This document shows, piece by piece, positions 9,760-21,749 of a DNA stretch of 64,000 nt. The DNA comes from Liopterus haemorrhoidalis (Eukaryota; Arthropoda; Insecta; Coleoptera; Dytiscidae). Position 1 is the first letter of the stretch. Each line of letters opens with the position of its first letter. Location of the stretch: positions 59,130,907 to 59,194,906 of the forward strand of contig OZ020616.1 in assembly GCA_963971575.1 (NCBI GenBank), in the 5' to 3' direction. A program made the position numbers and the translations under genes. The notes beneath the pieces are model-generated. The model was given only the letters and a program-made list of their open reading frames with translations. It had not been told where the DNA came from and did not search any database.

Positions 9760-12140
9760 ATATGCACCTCACACAGACCATCTCTATAATTAGAATATTA
9801 TTTATGAGTAAGAATAAATAAAAGTATTTTAAACATTGTTGTAGGTTATAATCTGATGGTAAGCCATCTTGATGACGTCAGTTCTGAAATTTTACAATTG
9901 ACCCTCAGAAATTATGTGTTTTTAAATTAAATATCAGGCAAGATTTTTTTGCAATTTTACGATAAGTTTTATAGTAAGAAAGGCCTAAATATTTTTTTTT
10001 TACAAATTAATTTTAGAGTAAAGAGGACCTGAATATTCTAAAAATTTAAACCACAGGGCCCTATCTTTTACCACTTTTGACTTATAAAATTTGAATTTGA
10101 AGAAAAATAAAAAAAAGTGCTTTGTTCTATTACAAGTTGTAGATAAAATATTGTATTTGACATCATATAATAGTATATTCTGTAAATATGGTCTATTTCA
10201 AATTAAAAAAAAAAAAAATAGCGCTGCGAACCGAGTACGATTTACACTGGATAAATACAGTATAGCGGAAAATTTAAAATAAGTTACAACTAGGGCATGG
10301 GCGTAGTAACTGGGTTAGCAAGTATTTTTTTTTTTTTAATTTAAAAAAGGTTAATAAGATATTGAAATAAACAAGGCAGATAATACACTTACGTTATTTA
10401 TACGACATAAATTCAGTTTAACGGGGAATTTGAAAGTTAAAAAAAATTCATTTTAAAAATTATGTACTATATATAAAAAGAGAGATTTGGCTAAAAGAGT
10501 TTAAATAAAGCAATAAAACAAACAATATATCTTCAGAGTTAAAGTTTCTTATTTAAATAATTATTGTAAATAAAAATTAAAAATATATGTAAATATGAAG
10601 GTCTAAAAATTATATCAATAACTTCTTCTTTGGGCACAATCAGCTGGGTTGTCTTTTGGTCTCACATTAGTCCTCTATCTTGATCTGTTAATTGTCAAGT
10701 GTCAAAAAATATATAACTGCGCAAAAACAAATTACATGGAGAATCTCCTCCATAAAATCTACGCCAAGAATATAAATAAAAGTCTAAATATGTAAATTAT
10801 AACAAAATATATGAAAAAAATTAAATAATATAAATAATATATATTTTCAATGTACGACACTGAACATCTGTCAACTTGGACTTAAAACAATATTTTAACA
10901 GTGTAATAGGGATGACGATCTAAACCAATCCAAAGCAAGGACAAACAGCTCCTATCTTCTTACACACATTTTTCTACTTTGAAATAGACCATAGGAATTT
11001 AGGAAATTATGTTGCATTTGTTTAATGTAAACATTGCATATATTTTAATGTAACCCTACAAAAACAAATGACCATAAGCATGGAATAGTTATTTCATAAC
11101 AAGTGATGGAATGAAATACACGCAAAATACATAAGATAAGTTCTTTAGAATTCCAACATCTTGTGTTAGAATATTAACTTTCTGTACTCAAAATTGGTTT
11201 TAGAATTGGTAAATTCTATAGTGGTCGTGGAGAAAAGCTATATTACACTCGGATGATTACAACCCCTACCTATAGCTTGTTGATAAACTTTATCCTCGTG
11301 ATATATGGTCTCGTGGTATATTTCTAAGCACTGCAATAACATTTTAAATTCATTGATATTTTCTCTAACATATTTGAAATTTTCTATAAATGGATTTCCC
11401 TGTCAACATTGACTTTTATTTTTAATCTCGAACTAACTGTTCCATTTTTTTTCCATCTGGATCTCTTTCGTATCGGGAAAACATGACATCATGTACACGG
11501 GTTTGAACTCGGGGTTATCTTGACCCTTTCTTTTTTTATATCTCAAGTCCACTTTCTCTTCAAAACTCATCCGTTTTTTATTATCCTACCACTTCAGTGT
11601 TCCTCAAACGGTGGCTAATCCCCAACAAGGATAAGGGGGTGTGAAATACTACGATGAACTCCAGATTATAGGACGAGAATAAAGAGATAAGGAAAATAAG
11701 GAAGAGAAGGCATATTGGATGATATTTCATGAGAATTCAATCAGAATTTTAATAGAATTCGTGATCAGTCAAGGTCTAATCATATCATAAATTATAATCA
11801 TGAAAAATTATATACAGGGTGTGACAAAATAGAGGGAATAAGGTTTTTCACTAATGTGTTAAGAGATACAAAAAATAGTTCAAATGAAATATTCATAGTT
11901 TTTAGTAGGTTATATGAATATTGACCAATATGAAAAAGATTTTTGATTACAATGGTCAACAAATTTAAACTTTTTTTTTCGCTGACTTAGATCTGATACT
12001 TGTTTTTAACTAATTTTGGGGTTCTGTTTTCAAAAATGTTAACAGTTTCTGCCTATCACGTCAAATGTTTGGTTCTATCGTATTTAGACTTTTTTCACCT
12101 TTTCACGTTCTGATATACCTCTACTTTAATTTCAACTTCG
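9760..12140. other. AT-rich intergenic or intronic DNA
   Basis: No convincing coding sequence is visible. If the host gene continues upstream, this would be intron. A CAGTGTTCCTCAAACGG hAT-like end occurs near 11597 and a TACAGGGTGTGACAAA mariner-like end near 11814, each without a partner. Confidence 0.4.
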
Positions 12141-12312
12141 TTCTTGTTGTCCAATATATTTCGTAGGATTACATGCAGGTACTTGTTATTTATTTATTTA
12201 TTTATTTTATTTATTTATTTAATAACCCATTGGACTGCCAACAGGTGCAAGCACCCAATAACAGGTAGCCACTTTAGCATACAAATGACCTTTTTACAAC
12301 GGCGGGGGTTGC

Positions 12313-12864
12313 AAGGTCAAGGGTATATTCCCCCCTCTTCATATTAAACTGGGTCTAATGAAGCAGTTGAACAAAGATGGTGACTGTTTCAAATATATAT
12401 CTGAAACATTTCAAAGTCTCAGTAATGAGAAGCTAAAAGCTGGCATTTTTGACGGACCACAAATTAGAAAATTAGTGAATGATCCACATTTCACTGTACA
12501 TATGGATGATATGAAGAGGAATGCATGGCAGTCTTTCGTGGCGCTCATCAAAAATTTTCTTGGGAATAAAAAAGCCGAAAACTATGTCGTTGAAAATTTG
12601 ATTGAAAATGATCATCATCTGGGGTGCAACATGAGCGTGAAACTTCATTTTTTAAACAGTCATCTTGACAAATTTTCTGTCAATCTTGGAGATGTTAGTG
12701 ATGAACAGGGTGAACGTTTCCATCAGGATTTAAAAGAGATAGAGAGACGTTGTCAAGGAAAGTGGGATACTCACATGATGGCTGACTACTGTTGGAGTAT
12801 TAAAAGAGACTTATCTGGAATAGTGCACTCCAAAAGATCTTACCAACGACCATTTAATCCTTAA
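12313..12864 (+). pseudogene. C-terminal part of a repeat-associated orphan protein
   Basis: The frame is open from about IFPPLHIKLGLMKQLNKDGD, which precedes the ATG at 12358, to a TAA at 12862-12864. Recognisable blocks are KLKAGIFDGPQIRKLV, a W-SFV-LIKNFLGN stretch, LGCNMSVKLHFLNSHLD, SDEQGERFHQDLKEIE and MMADYCWSIKRD. I recall these blocks from a multi-copy protein common in insect and cnidarian genomes that is usually left unnamed and probably belongs to a DNA transposon. The N-terminal part is missing: upstream is a TTTA-rich tract and unrelated sequence. The remaining frame has no stops, so the insertion may be fairly young. I assign no function. Confidence 0.6.
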
Positions 12865-13140
12865 ATTATTTTAATTTTTATTTTAACACTCCAATGCATT
12901 AAAATAATAATAATAATAATAGTTTATTAAATGTAATTAAAATTGTTCTCATTTTCTTTCTTTCATTATAAATAAAATTTTAAGAATATTTTCTAATTAT
13001 TTAGTCCTTATTGTTCGCCAAATTTGTACGAATTACAGTATCGACGTCTAAAATTAAACGATAGAAGCATTATTTGGCCGAAAATATGTATTTGTTATAG
13101 AGCAAAAATCTGATGTGATACGCAAAAACTGATGTGATAT
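12865..13140. other. AT-rich 3' flank of the orphan protein
   Basis: It includes a short AAT-repeat (about 12900-12921) and no other feature that I can name. Confidence 0.3.
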
Positions 13141-13157
13141 TTGAGTTCAGCAGCACC

Positions 13158-13435
13158 AAATTAGTAAGAAACAAGTCTTAGATGTAAGTCAGCAAAAATT
13201 GTGTTGACCAGTGTAATCCATCTTGGAGTATACACATTATATGCCATTGATGATTAGCAAAAAATTAAACCCGATTATGGTTGGGCCTATATTCAAATTG
13301 TTGTCAAAGACAAACTTTATGACAGTGTCAAATGACAGTATTTTCTCAATGTACGTAATTAGAAGTCCCCTGTCATTAATTTAAATCCAAATTAGTAAGA
13401 AGTCTTAGATGTAAGTCAGCAAAAATTGTGTGAAA
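13158..13435. repeat. Short direct repeat pair
   Basis: CCAAATTAGTAAGAA...GTCTTAGATGTAAGTCAG with CAAAAATTGTGT occurs at about 13158 and again at about 13388, separated by about 180 bp of different sequence. The second copy lacks a few bases. This could be a local duplication or the ends of a small unclassified element. Confidence 0.5.
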
Positions 13436-14119
13436 TTAGGGAAATTTCTTGTTCCTGCTATCTTGTTATATCCTGTATATATTGGGTGCCAAAAAACTAA
13501 CTTTAAAACTTACATTGACAATTATTTCTTTTCTTACTTTATCCATATTAATGACGAGGTTATTTATTGTTATAAATTTAATTTCTGAAATGTATATATC
13601 ATGAAAAATTACTCATTTTAAATTGATCGTGCAACTAGGTGTTAATGCTGTTGAGCTCTTCTTTTTTTCTATAATTTCTATCTATATTCAGAGAGCGGGA
13701 GAACAATAGTTCATAATCTCCATGATGAATTGGTCGTGTGTTACAGTGAGAGCTACTATACTATGCATTGTTCTTATCAAAAACGACAGGCTATGAGCTA
13801 TGAGTAACAGATACGTCCCACTGGCGTCACACTATCATAACTTCAATGTCTGTTGCAAAAATTTATACTCTAAACTCACTAATGAGAGTTCCAGTTCGAA
13901 TTAAGCCTTGCATACACCTAATGTCGTGTCTATACCGGAGAAACATGCTCCTGTGACACTCTACAACAACACTTTAGTACTTTCAAGGTGTGTGATGGAA
14001 CATAAGTTTGTTTAGACAAAGGTTTTTTCTCATCTCTTCTGTTTATCTTTCGTTGTTTTACTCATAACTTTAATTCGACGGGTATCCGGTAGGGTTCGTA
14101 TCGAAAATCATATTCATGT

Positions 14120-14818
14120 TCGTCATATAATATTCTACCACTTCGAGAAAGGATGAGAAGTCATTTCGCGATCTCAACGAGCTTTTCGGCAAAGGAACAA
14201 CCAGTCAAAAATAAGTTGAAAGATGGTTCCACAAATTCAAATCGGGTGACACAAGTCTTACGGATGATGAAGAAAGAGGACGGCCATCGGATTTGAACCA
14301 GGCACTTGTCAGCAGTGGAAGAGGACGATAGCATTACAACCCAGCTACTGGCCGAAGACTGCAATGTCGATCAATACACGATTGTCCGTCGCCTAAAAAA
14401 CCTTGGAAAGGTGTGGAAATTGGTTGGATGGGTACCTCGCAAACACTCCAACAACAACAGAGCCGATAGTTTCCAAATTTTCACCCAATTGCTGCAGAGA
14501 AACGAGCAATCGTCATTTTTGAAGAATCTTGTCACTGGTTGCTCTTCAAAAACTTCAAAAGAAAGAAAGTTTGTGTATCTGCGGATGAAACTCCGAAAGG
14601 AATAGCAAAAAGTGCCTACAGTAAAAAGGGAATGTGGTGGGATAGTGGAATCATCCATTGGGAGATCATTGCAAACGGCATTTGCTTTTGGTGGAATGAA
14701 GATAATGAGCGTCAACAGTAGCGGATTCCGGACAAAAACGGCAAATGGCAATTTAACATCAACAGCGACGTCTATCTGGCTCAGCTATATCGACTCCATA
14801 CAGCAATTTTTTTGTTGA
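14120..14818 (+). pseudogene. Mariner transposase remnant (N-terminal half)
   Basis: In several frames the remnant reads through the mariner helix-turn-helix (WFHKFKSGDTSLTDDEERGR, then a PS linker), the second HTH (TIVRRLKNLGKVWKLVGWVP), and a degraded first catalytic block in which the expected DESW is lost (FKNFKRKKVCVSADETPKG). It then reaches a tail (NSDVYLAQLYRLHTAI). The second and third catalytic aspartates are not reached. Frameshifts occur near 14300 and 14560. The 3' end abuts the A/T-rich tail of the inverted LINE at 14830-15640. Confidence 0.75.
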
Positions 14819-14829
14819 ATAAACTTTTA

Positions 14830-15640
14830 TTTATTTATTTTAATTTTTTTATTTTAACACTTCAGCTGCTTGGCTATTAGTGTCTCAAATTACTGCGGTT
14901 ACATGATTGATACATCTTAGTATATTGATACATTAATTTTTAAACTTATATTAGATGACGATTATTCGTTGCGTAAGAAGTTGAGTACGTTATTAGTCAT
15001 TGTTGAGTCTAGTCTTAAGTTGTCTTTAAGGTCTTGTTGTAAATTGTAGTTTGCATGTAAGTTAGTGTAGAGTTGGTAGTTAATTGGTATGTGGTTAACG
15101 GTGAGTTGTTCGTTACATGCCTTACATAGTTTGCTATCTAGTCTTGCCATTAGGTGTTCGTGTGTGTGTCTGGTGTGTCCGATTCTTGTCATTATTACTT
15201 GTTCTCGTCTGTTGGTGCCTGAGTTCCAGTTATGTATGTCGTCCTTTACTGTTCGTAGTTTGTTGTTGGTAGTTTCGCGCCAATTAGTCAGTCTGCTCGT
15301 GTGGAGCTTCGTCTTGATGATCTGTCTTATGTAGGTTTTGTTGGAGGGTTGGTAGAGTGTGTCTTCATGACAAGTGGAATCTTCGGTGGCTGAGTTTGCA
15401 CGTTCGTTGCCTTCTATGCCAATGTGGTGAACTGTTTTCGTTGGCTCCGCTGTCATCTAATTTACTTGGTCTTGAATTTGTTGTCTGACTGTTTCTTTTG
15501 AGTAGGTGTTGTTGACGGCTTGTAGTACACTCAGAGAGTCAGCGCAGACGGCTATGTTTCAGTAGGTGGTATCTGATGTCATTACGAGTGATTTCAGAAT
15601 TGCTACCGCTTCTGCTTCGAACACGTTGAATAAACTTATG
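14830..15640 (-). pseudogene. Non-LTR retrotransposon 3' end, RNase H remnant
   Basis: On the minus strand this reads an RNase H domain: an EAEAVAIL block (about 15610), CADSLSVLQAVNNTYSK, a damaged HIGIEGNERAN (the final catalytic Asp is now Asn), then a C-terminal zinc-knuckle-like CKACNEQLTVNHI. Stops break it near 15545 and 15458. The ORF end is followed by a 3' UTR with ACTAATAGCCAAGCAGCTGA and an AAATAAATAAAT tail. Domain order fits the C-terminus of LINE ORF2 in the I-like RNase H group. Confidence 0.75.
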
Positions 15641-15659
15641 TAAAAAAACGTCGCTAATA

Positions 15660-16370
15660 TTGCTTCAACCCAATACAATGCTGTGGTATCATCATCATCC
15701 TTGCCGCTTTCCCATTTATTATTAATTTTGTTGGCAGCAAGGATTCGGTATTATTTTGTATTGAAGAAGTAAGTACAATGTACAACTTGGTTGTATCGTG
15801 GAGGTGTAGACGGGGCTTTATTTAACCGTAGATCGTAGGCAGGTGAATTAACCTTGCGGTGATGATCTGTCGGTGGGATAGTGTTGCTCCGGGTTTTGTA
15901 TTGGAGCCGTGGGATCCGGATATCCGACTCCGGTTATATGTAAATTCGTAGACATTCGGGACACAGCCAGCACACAGCACACAGTCCCTATGTATTTCGC
16001 TTCCACTGATTAAGGATTATAATTTTAACATGATTGCCCCCTCTATAAGCTGTATCACAATATACAATTCATAACATTACTCAGGGGGGTCGATGTTTTA
16101 TTTCATTCAAAATTCATATACATACCTACTACTACTCGATTACATGAATAATAACCATGAGATTGGGCTTAGTTGCAAGCAATGAATAAAAAAACTAAAG
16201 AGATGAGTATTATATGCTATTTGAGAAGACCAAGATGGTCTTTCAAAATAGCGGACAATAGTTTCGGGTTGTACAGTGGCGTAGGTATAATAATTTTTAT
16301 CGGTCCAAAAAAATACCAATCTTGATATTTATTTATTTACGAATTTAATACGAAGACATAGAAAAAACAC
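15660..16370. other. Unassigned, locally GC-richer
   Basis: A GC-richer block at about 15800-15990 includes GGATCCGGATATCCGACTCC. It could be part of a retrotransposon 5' region, but I see no ORF or element ends. Confidence 0.3.
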
Positions 16371-16374
16371 AATA

Positions 16375-17085
16375 GACTTACATCAAATGGACGCTACAGC
16401 TAGACAGACAGACTCCCGGCTATATAGTGCTAGCAGAAACAAAACGGGACAAAATCAGAGTCAACACCGGGGCCAGAGCAGCAAAATTCGACCATAAGAT
16501 CAGACTAAGCTGCAACGAAAATCTGAGAGAATGTAGGAAAAAAAAGGAAAAGAACACGCAAACAAGTTGGGGAACAGAGAGAAGAAAGTACTATGAAAGA
16601 AATGGATATGGCCTGGAGGAAGTAAGGAGAATGCAGGAAGAAGGCGAGAATTACCTGCAAAGGATGGTGGACAGAGACAAGGAAGTACAGGACCAAGAAA
16701 GACAGAACTTAATAGACAAAACAACAATGAAGACTACCAGGAGATAAAATGCGAAACATTACCAAGATACTTGAGAGACAATAACAGACACCAGAAGACG
16801 ATTGCCAGATTCAGGAACGAGGCGGCAACCAATCAATTTTGGAGGGATGCAAAACAGAAGAAGTGCTGGACATGTAGAGAAGAACCAGAAACCATGAACC
16901 ACTTAAGATGCTGTCCAGAAATAGGGGAAGAGCCAGCACGGTTGGAAAAAATCTTAGAGGAGGCAGGAAGCAGTATAGAATGGATGACGAGAGTCAAAAG
17001 AAGCCGAACTCTAGAAAATGCAAAGAAAGACGTTCCAGAGGAAATAAACAACTGCTTAGCCATTTTTTATAGTTTATTTTCATAG
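16375..17085 (+). pseudogene. Non-LTR retrotransposon C-terminus (second type)
   Basis: The reading is TYIKWTLQLDRQTPGYIVLA, then ETKRDKIRVNTGARAAKF, a long basic/acidic helical region and, after a frameshift near 16735, LPRYLRDNNRHQKTIARFR and the cysteine motif CWTCREEPETMNHLRCCPE. This is the C-terminal arrangement of a LINE family common in insects, in which a ...LDRxTPGYIV segment precedes a CxxC...H...C knuckle. Frame +1 ends at 16747 and frame +2 at 17085. The reverse transcriptase core is missing upstream. Confidence 0.7.
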
Positions 17086-17094
17086 TTATAAGAT

Positions 17095-18590
17095 TTCTTG
17101 TTAGTTATTTAGTTATTTATATTTTTGTTAATTAAGAAGTAGATTTAATTGGGATATTTAGGTCATGCACATATTTTAGAATATAAACAAGAGAAAATAA
17201 ACAAGAGAAAAAAATGTATTATTAAATATTATTTCTATTAAATTATTATTAAATTATTACTTAGTATACAGTATACAGTATAGTTAACCATTTTGACAAT
17301 ACACCAAATTTCAGGTTAAATGCGTATTTTTCTATTAAATTATAAAATAACTAAAAATATTTTAGCCCTATCTTTTATTTATGATTTATAAATTATGAAT
17401 ATACTTTAAATTATCAAAATAAATGTTAATCACTTTTTAATACGAAAACAATGAAATAGCATCCATTGTGGTCGTTGGAATGACTTAATTTCCATGACTT
17501 ATGGACATAATTTTGGTGACCAAAGTTTATCCAAAGAATCAAATGGTAGTATAGACATTTTTTGGAGGAAACCGGAAGTACGTGATATCAAGGACAATTA
17601 TATATTTTATTATTAAGGATATTTTATTATAACAAAATCACAGATTAGTCAAATATTTTAATGTTACTGCGCACATCATGTTTAGTGAATAACCAAATTT
17701 TTCTAGAAAGTAATTTTACAATTTGATTTTGAAATATATAAACTTTGCAGTAATATTTTATATGGAATAGATAGTAAATTTTCCTTCTATTGCTAAGATT
17801 TTTCTTAACTTTTCCCGTCTTTCAAGTTGCATACATTTAGTTTCTCTTCATATAGATGTTAGTTTTCCAGAGAGAGAGATGTCAGCATTATGCACCGCCC
17901 CCATCTCGAGAGGGTAAGCGGGAGCGGCAATCACTCTAAAACCAGTGGTGGAGACAGAAAAAACTAGCACAAAAAAAAGAGGAGATAGAGATTTGGCAAT
18001 TAATTATATTGAAAAATGGGAGAGTTCGGGTTAAATATTCCGATCGTGGTGAACTCTGGAACGTAGTAGTTCGAATAAAGTAAAAGAATAGATTTACCTC
18101 ATCCTAGATTTCTTTGCTTGGTATACTTTAAAAAAATCTCAAGTAGATTGGACAATTACGAATGGAGCATGTGAATTACGTAAATAAATTCTGCTTATCA
18201 AGACGTTTAGAGTCATATAAAATGCTATAGTTTTCTTAAAAATTAATATCATAAAGAAAGGTTAACGCTTGTCATTGTTTGAATAACTTTAATATACACG
18301 ATGTATCAAAATAGAAACACAATTTTTCTCGAAAACGCGATATATGAACAAGTTTGGAAAAAAAATGTTAACCAAATTTTACCCAAAGAATCGAATGGTG
18401 ATATTGAAAATCATAAGGCAACCAAATTTGAAACACTAAAGAAGATTTTTTTTCTTTTATTTGTTGACTTTAGCTGCTTTGGCGATTAGCCATGTATACA
18501 GAGATTACAATATTTTAAAAATTACATTTATAATTAGATATTTTCTGCTTTAATATAGTTATAAATAATTTCATAAATGTCTAGAGAATT
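17095..18590. other. AT-rich region without assignable genes
   Basis: An ORF at 18301-18489 has no domain, and its end overlaps a SINE-tail-like TAGCTGCTTTGGCGATTAGCC at about 18471. A GC-richer patch at 17880-17960 is unassigned. Confidence 0.35.
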
Positions 18591-18599
18591 AGTAGCAAG

Positions 18600-19045
18600 A
18601 AGCGTTTGAATATTGGTAGGTAAGGATATTTTTGACAACTAAATTTTGTATGAATAAGTTACGATACGAAAATGAATTGGGCATTCAAACAATAAATGGT
18701 TCGAATCACTGACAGACAAATTATCACACGGACAGAAAGGAGACGAAACCATGTTAATTCTATGCAGGTGATATGGAGAGAAGTTGTGATTAAATCTAAG
18801 CCGGATAAGAGTGGATATAAAAGATCTGCTTTGGTGAGAAGAAAACCAAGGCTTTCTAGGAAGAAGAGGTTGAATTTTACCATAGTATGATATTTGAACT
18901 ATAGAGAATCTATGTATTCTTGTTGCCATTGGTTTTATATGGAAGATTTGAAGATTGACATAATGTCATTACTGTTTAGAGGAATATTTAAGAGGGAACC
19001 ATTTACAGCTGCTTCTTTGGCTAGAAGATCGACTTAGATGTTGAA
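18600..19045 (-). pseudogene. Non-LTR retrotransposon C-terminus (third type)
   Basis: On the minus strand VDLLAKEAAVNGSLLNIPLN is the end of an RNase H domain (D-LAKEA). After a frameshift come RLRFNHNFSPYHLHRI and CPCDNLSVSDSNHLLFECP, a zinc-knuckle-type terminus with the C-x-C...H...C ligands. The order and the RLRxGH-like motif match LINE ORF2 C-termini. The remaining element is missing. Confidence 0.65.
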
Positions 19046-19235
19046 ATCAAAATCTGACCTTTAAACCAGCATATTTTTATAATTCTACCGCTGATCGTGA
19101 GATCGTTTAGACCTTTAATAATATCATAAATTAGTGACTAATTATTTTTCTAAAATCCAGGGCAAATCAATTTTTGGACGGCAATTTTACAATCAGAAAA
19201 AAAAATACAAATTCATTATGAAAGTGATTCTTTAA

Positions 19236-19494
19236 GGCCCGGTCTTTCCAGCTTCAGATAAAGTTCCAGGTAACTATCTGACAGATAAGGTTATTTATAA
19301 CTTCATCTGCTGAATAAATGTCATCCCTTCTTTCTATCCAAATGTATCTATCGGATAGTTATCTAACGGATAGTGGGACTGACGTATTGGATTCACTGAT
19401 TGGTATTGACATTTACTCAGCAGATGAAGTTACAAATAACCTTATCTGTCAGATAGTTACCTGGAACTTTATCTGAAGGTGGAAAGACCGGGCC
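19236..19494. mobile_element. PIF/Harbinger-type MITE with long TIRs
   Basis: GGCCCGGTCTTTCC starts the left end and its inverse closes the right. The arms stay complementary for roughly 80 bp, so the element is nearly a foldback. TAA flanks both ends (19233-19235 and 19495-19497), the 3-bp target duplication of PIF/Harbinger. It has no coding capacity. A solo end of a related TIR lies at 43807-43816. Confidence 0.85.
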
Positions 19495-19499
19495 TAAGT

Positions 19500-20230
19500 A
19501 TTTTAAACTCAACTTTAAAATTATATCTTCCTGGCAATACATTTGCAGATTTTTATTTCAGTAGTGCGTTATTGTTGTTTTACGAAAATGGTATTGTTAA
19601 CTAGTTGTAATTGACAAAATAATTAGCAAATAAAATGTATGCTTCTAATAAGTTGCATTTTCGTTCTTCCTTAACACAAATTGTTTTACAGAATTGAAAA
19701 ATGTGGGCTCAAAAAACGCATAAAATAACCTATTTGGCATAACTTTATACAGGGTAGCTCATCCTCTTAAGTTTTGTGTTAATTTCTAGGTAAATTTACC
19801 TTAAATCATTTTTAATGTAACAAAATAATTCATAACATATGTTTCACTTTTATCGTGCGGTCTTATTTCTTTTTTAAAATGTTTCTTGTTGTTTGTGATT
19901 GAAGGTACGCCCGTGGTGATGTTAGAGAGTGAAGTGGAAAGCATGTACATTTGCAGGCAGGGTGGTATTGTGTAAAGAACACTTGAACCCCGGAGAGTCC
20001 GCCAAAAGAACTGTGTCATCACACTGCAGACACGATTGACGTCCTTCAGCAAACATGCATTAACATCTATGTTATGTTCTCTCCACTTTATTTACTACAC
20101 AAAAACTTAATCTCTCATGGAAAAAAGACATCTACACAAATGAAAGGGTGAGATGAAACACTACAACTAAAGTTATTTTATAACTTGACTTATTCACACC
20201 AATTCTGTAACAATTATTAAAATCAATTCA
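19500..20230. other. Unassigned region
   Basis: A lone TATACAGGGTAGCTC mariner-like end is present at about 19747. The minus-strand ORF 19801-20052 has no domain. I see nothing else. Confidence 0.35.
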
Positions 20231-20234
20231 GTTA

Positions 20235-20915
20235 CTAGGGTCATCTCAAAAGTAAATTACACTATTTTAAAAAAAATAAATAAAAATTAAAAAAGAATAT
20301 TTTGAAAAGTACATATTAAACTTATTTTTCTACATAATCCCCTTGTTTTTCAATTTTTGGTACTGTGGTAAAAGTTTTTTCAATCCAGTGTCATACCATT
20401 CTGCCGTGGTTAGCCATCTTTCAACTTCTTGTTTCAAATTATCCTCGTTTGTGAAGCGTCTTCCCCCAAGATGTTGCTTCAGCTGCGGAAACAGGTGGAA
20501 GTCACTTGGTGCTAGGTCAGGGGAGTAAGGCGGATGTCCGAAAACAACCGAGGGGCGATCTCTTCTTTGTTCATCGTGTAATGTTGTTCTCCCATCAATG
20601 AATGATTGGCACCAACGAGAAATCATTGGCCTTGACATAACGTCTTCACCATAAAAACTACACAATTCGCGATGAATTTCAGTAGCATTTTTATTTTTTG
20701 CCGTCAAAAAGCACCACGAACTTTGCAATCGGCGATAGGAGCAAGTGGAGTCTGCATAGTGACTGGAGCCTGACTACCGGATCGATCGACGCACGCGCAT
20801 AAAAATTTTACAGTGCTGCCACTACACCCAGACGAAAATTCCCTGAGACTCCCAGACGTTTCCCGCCAACCACACGGATTTAAAAAAAAAAGTGTAACTT
20901 TTCAGACGATCCTCG
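20235..20915 (-). mobile_element. Mariner deletion derivative with TIRs
   Basis: The ends read CTAGGGTCATCTCAAAAGTA and, inverted on the right, CGAGGATCGTCTGAAAAGTT, each flanked by TA (20233-20234, 20916-20917). Length is 681 bp against roughly 1.3 kb for a complete mariner. The transposase on the minus strand is internally deleted. Confidence 0.85.
20330..20757 (-). pseudogene. Mariner transposase, HTH fused to C-terminus
   Basis: The likely original start is the ATG at 20757 (MQTPLAPIADCKV...). A frameshift near 20715 moves into the frame that reads LTAKNKNATEIHRELCSFYG, then MSRPMISRWCQSF (HTH) and the RRDRPSV linker. A large deletion then joins this directly to GHPPYSPDLAPSDFHLFPQL, which keeps the third catalytic aspartate (SD of APSD), followed by a normal C-terminal tail. 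The first two aspartates are gone, so it is inactive. Confidence 0.85.
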
Positions 20916-20959
20916 TACTATGATCACAGTAACTAAATCTGTCACTATAAGTTAGATAT

Positions 20960-21630
20960 TAGTGGCGGCTCGTGAGAATATTGAGTGGTAAAAAAACATA
21001 CTATTCGCGACTGCAAGTAACAGTGAGACGTCTGGTGGTGACTAGCTAAATTAAACAGAAGCCTATATTTGGATAATATTTGTAGCGTGTTGTGCTGCAG
21101 TTTATGTGAATTAAGAAGTATTTTAAAATATAGTGACTTAAATACAGTGCTTTTTTGTCGAAATATTGTTTGAACAGATAAATATTAAGAAAAAACTTCT
21201 GACATATACGCTTCTCGTGCGCCATCAGCTGTTGTACGCAGCGCCGCCAACGTTAATTTCAGTCGCGAATAATACGCGACGCCTAACTAGAACTGACGTG
21301 ACAAAATCTAGCTGGTTCGCTTTAATGTAATTCTATCGCATGAACTAACCACCCGCTCCGCCCACTAACCCTCTGCGGATGCCTACAAACTGTCTGAAAA
21401 CAGAGCCAGTTTCGCTTTGGCTCGCCTGCCTAAATAAATACAAAACGTGCTTCATCGCATCAAATGCAAGACAATAGCATTCCGTACTTAAACGCGTATA
21501 TGTTTATTTGTATTTATTGGTATTTTTAAAGAAATTAAAAGCTTTTCAATGATTAATTTGTGATGGTGTTGCCATAATTTTGAAATGGTAGAGCCATGGC
21601 TTCTTGCCTCTTCATAAGGAGCCGCCACTA
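20960..21630. mobile_element. TIR element, TAGTGGCGGCTC ends
   Basis: TAGTGGCGGCTCGTGA on the left matches the inverse of the right end, GGAGCCGCCACTA. The TIR type suggests hAT. The flanking 8-mers agree only partly, so the target duplication is unproven. The interior is 670 bp, with a GC-richer stretch at 21215-21330 that includes TCGCGAATAATACGCGA. I see no transposase. Confidence 0.6.
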
Positions 21631-21749
21631 GATGCTATCATAGTAATTTTGGAGCGTTTCGTAATCCGAAAGGCAAAAATTACTACAATATTTAGTAACT
21701 TGTCACTATAAAAATTTCTACCATAGCAACTACTAAATGCTGGGGTTAA

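Noticed and set aside
11814..11840. TACAGGGTGTGACAAA mariner-like end, also a TATACAGGGTAGCTC at 19747
   Set aside because: No inverted partner at a plausible distance and no transposase between; they may be relics but cannot be called elements.
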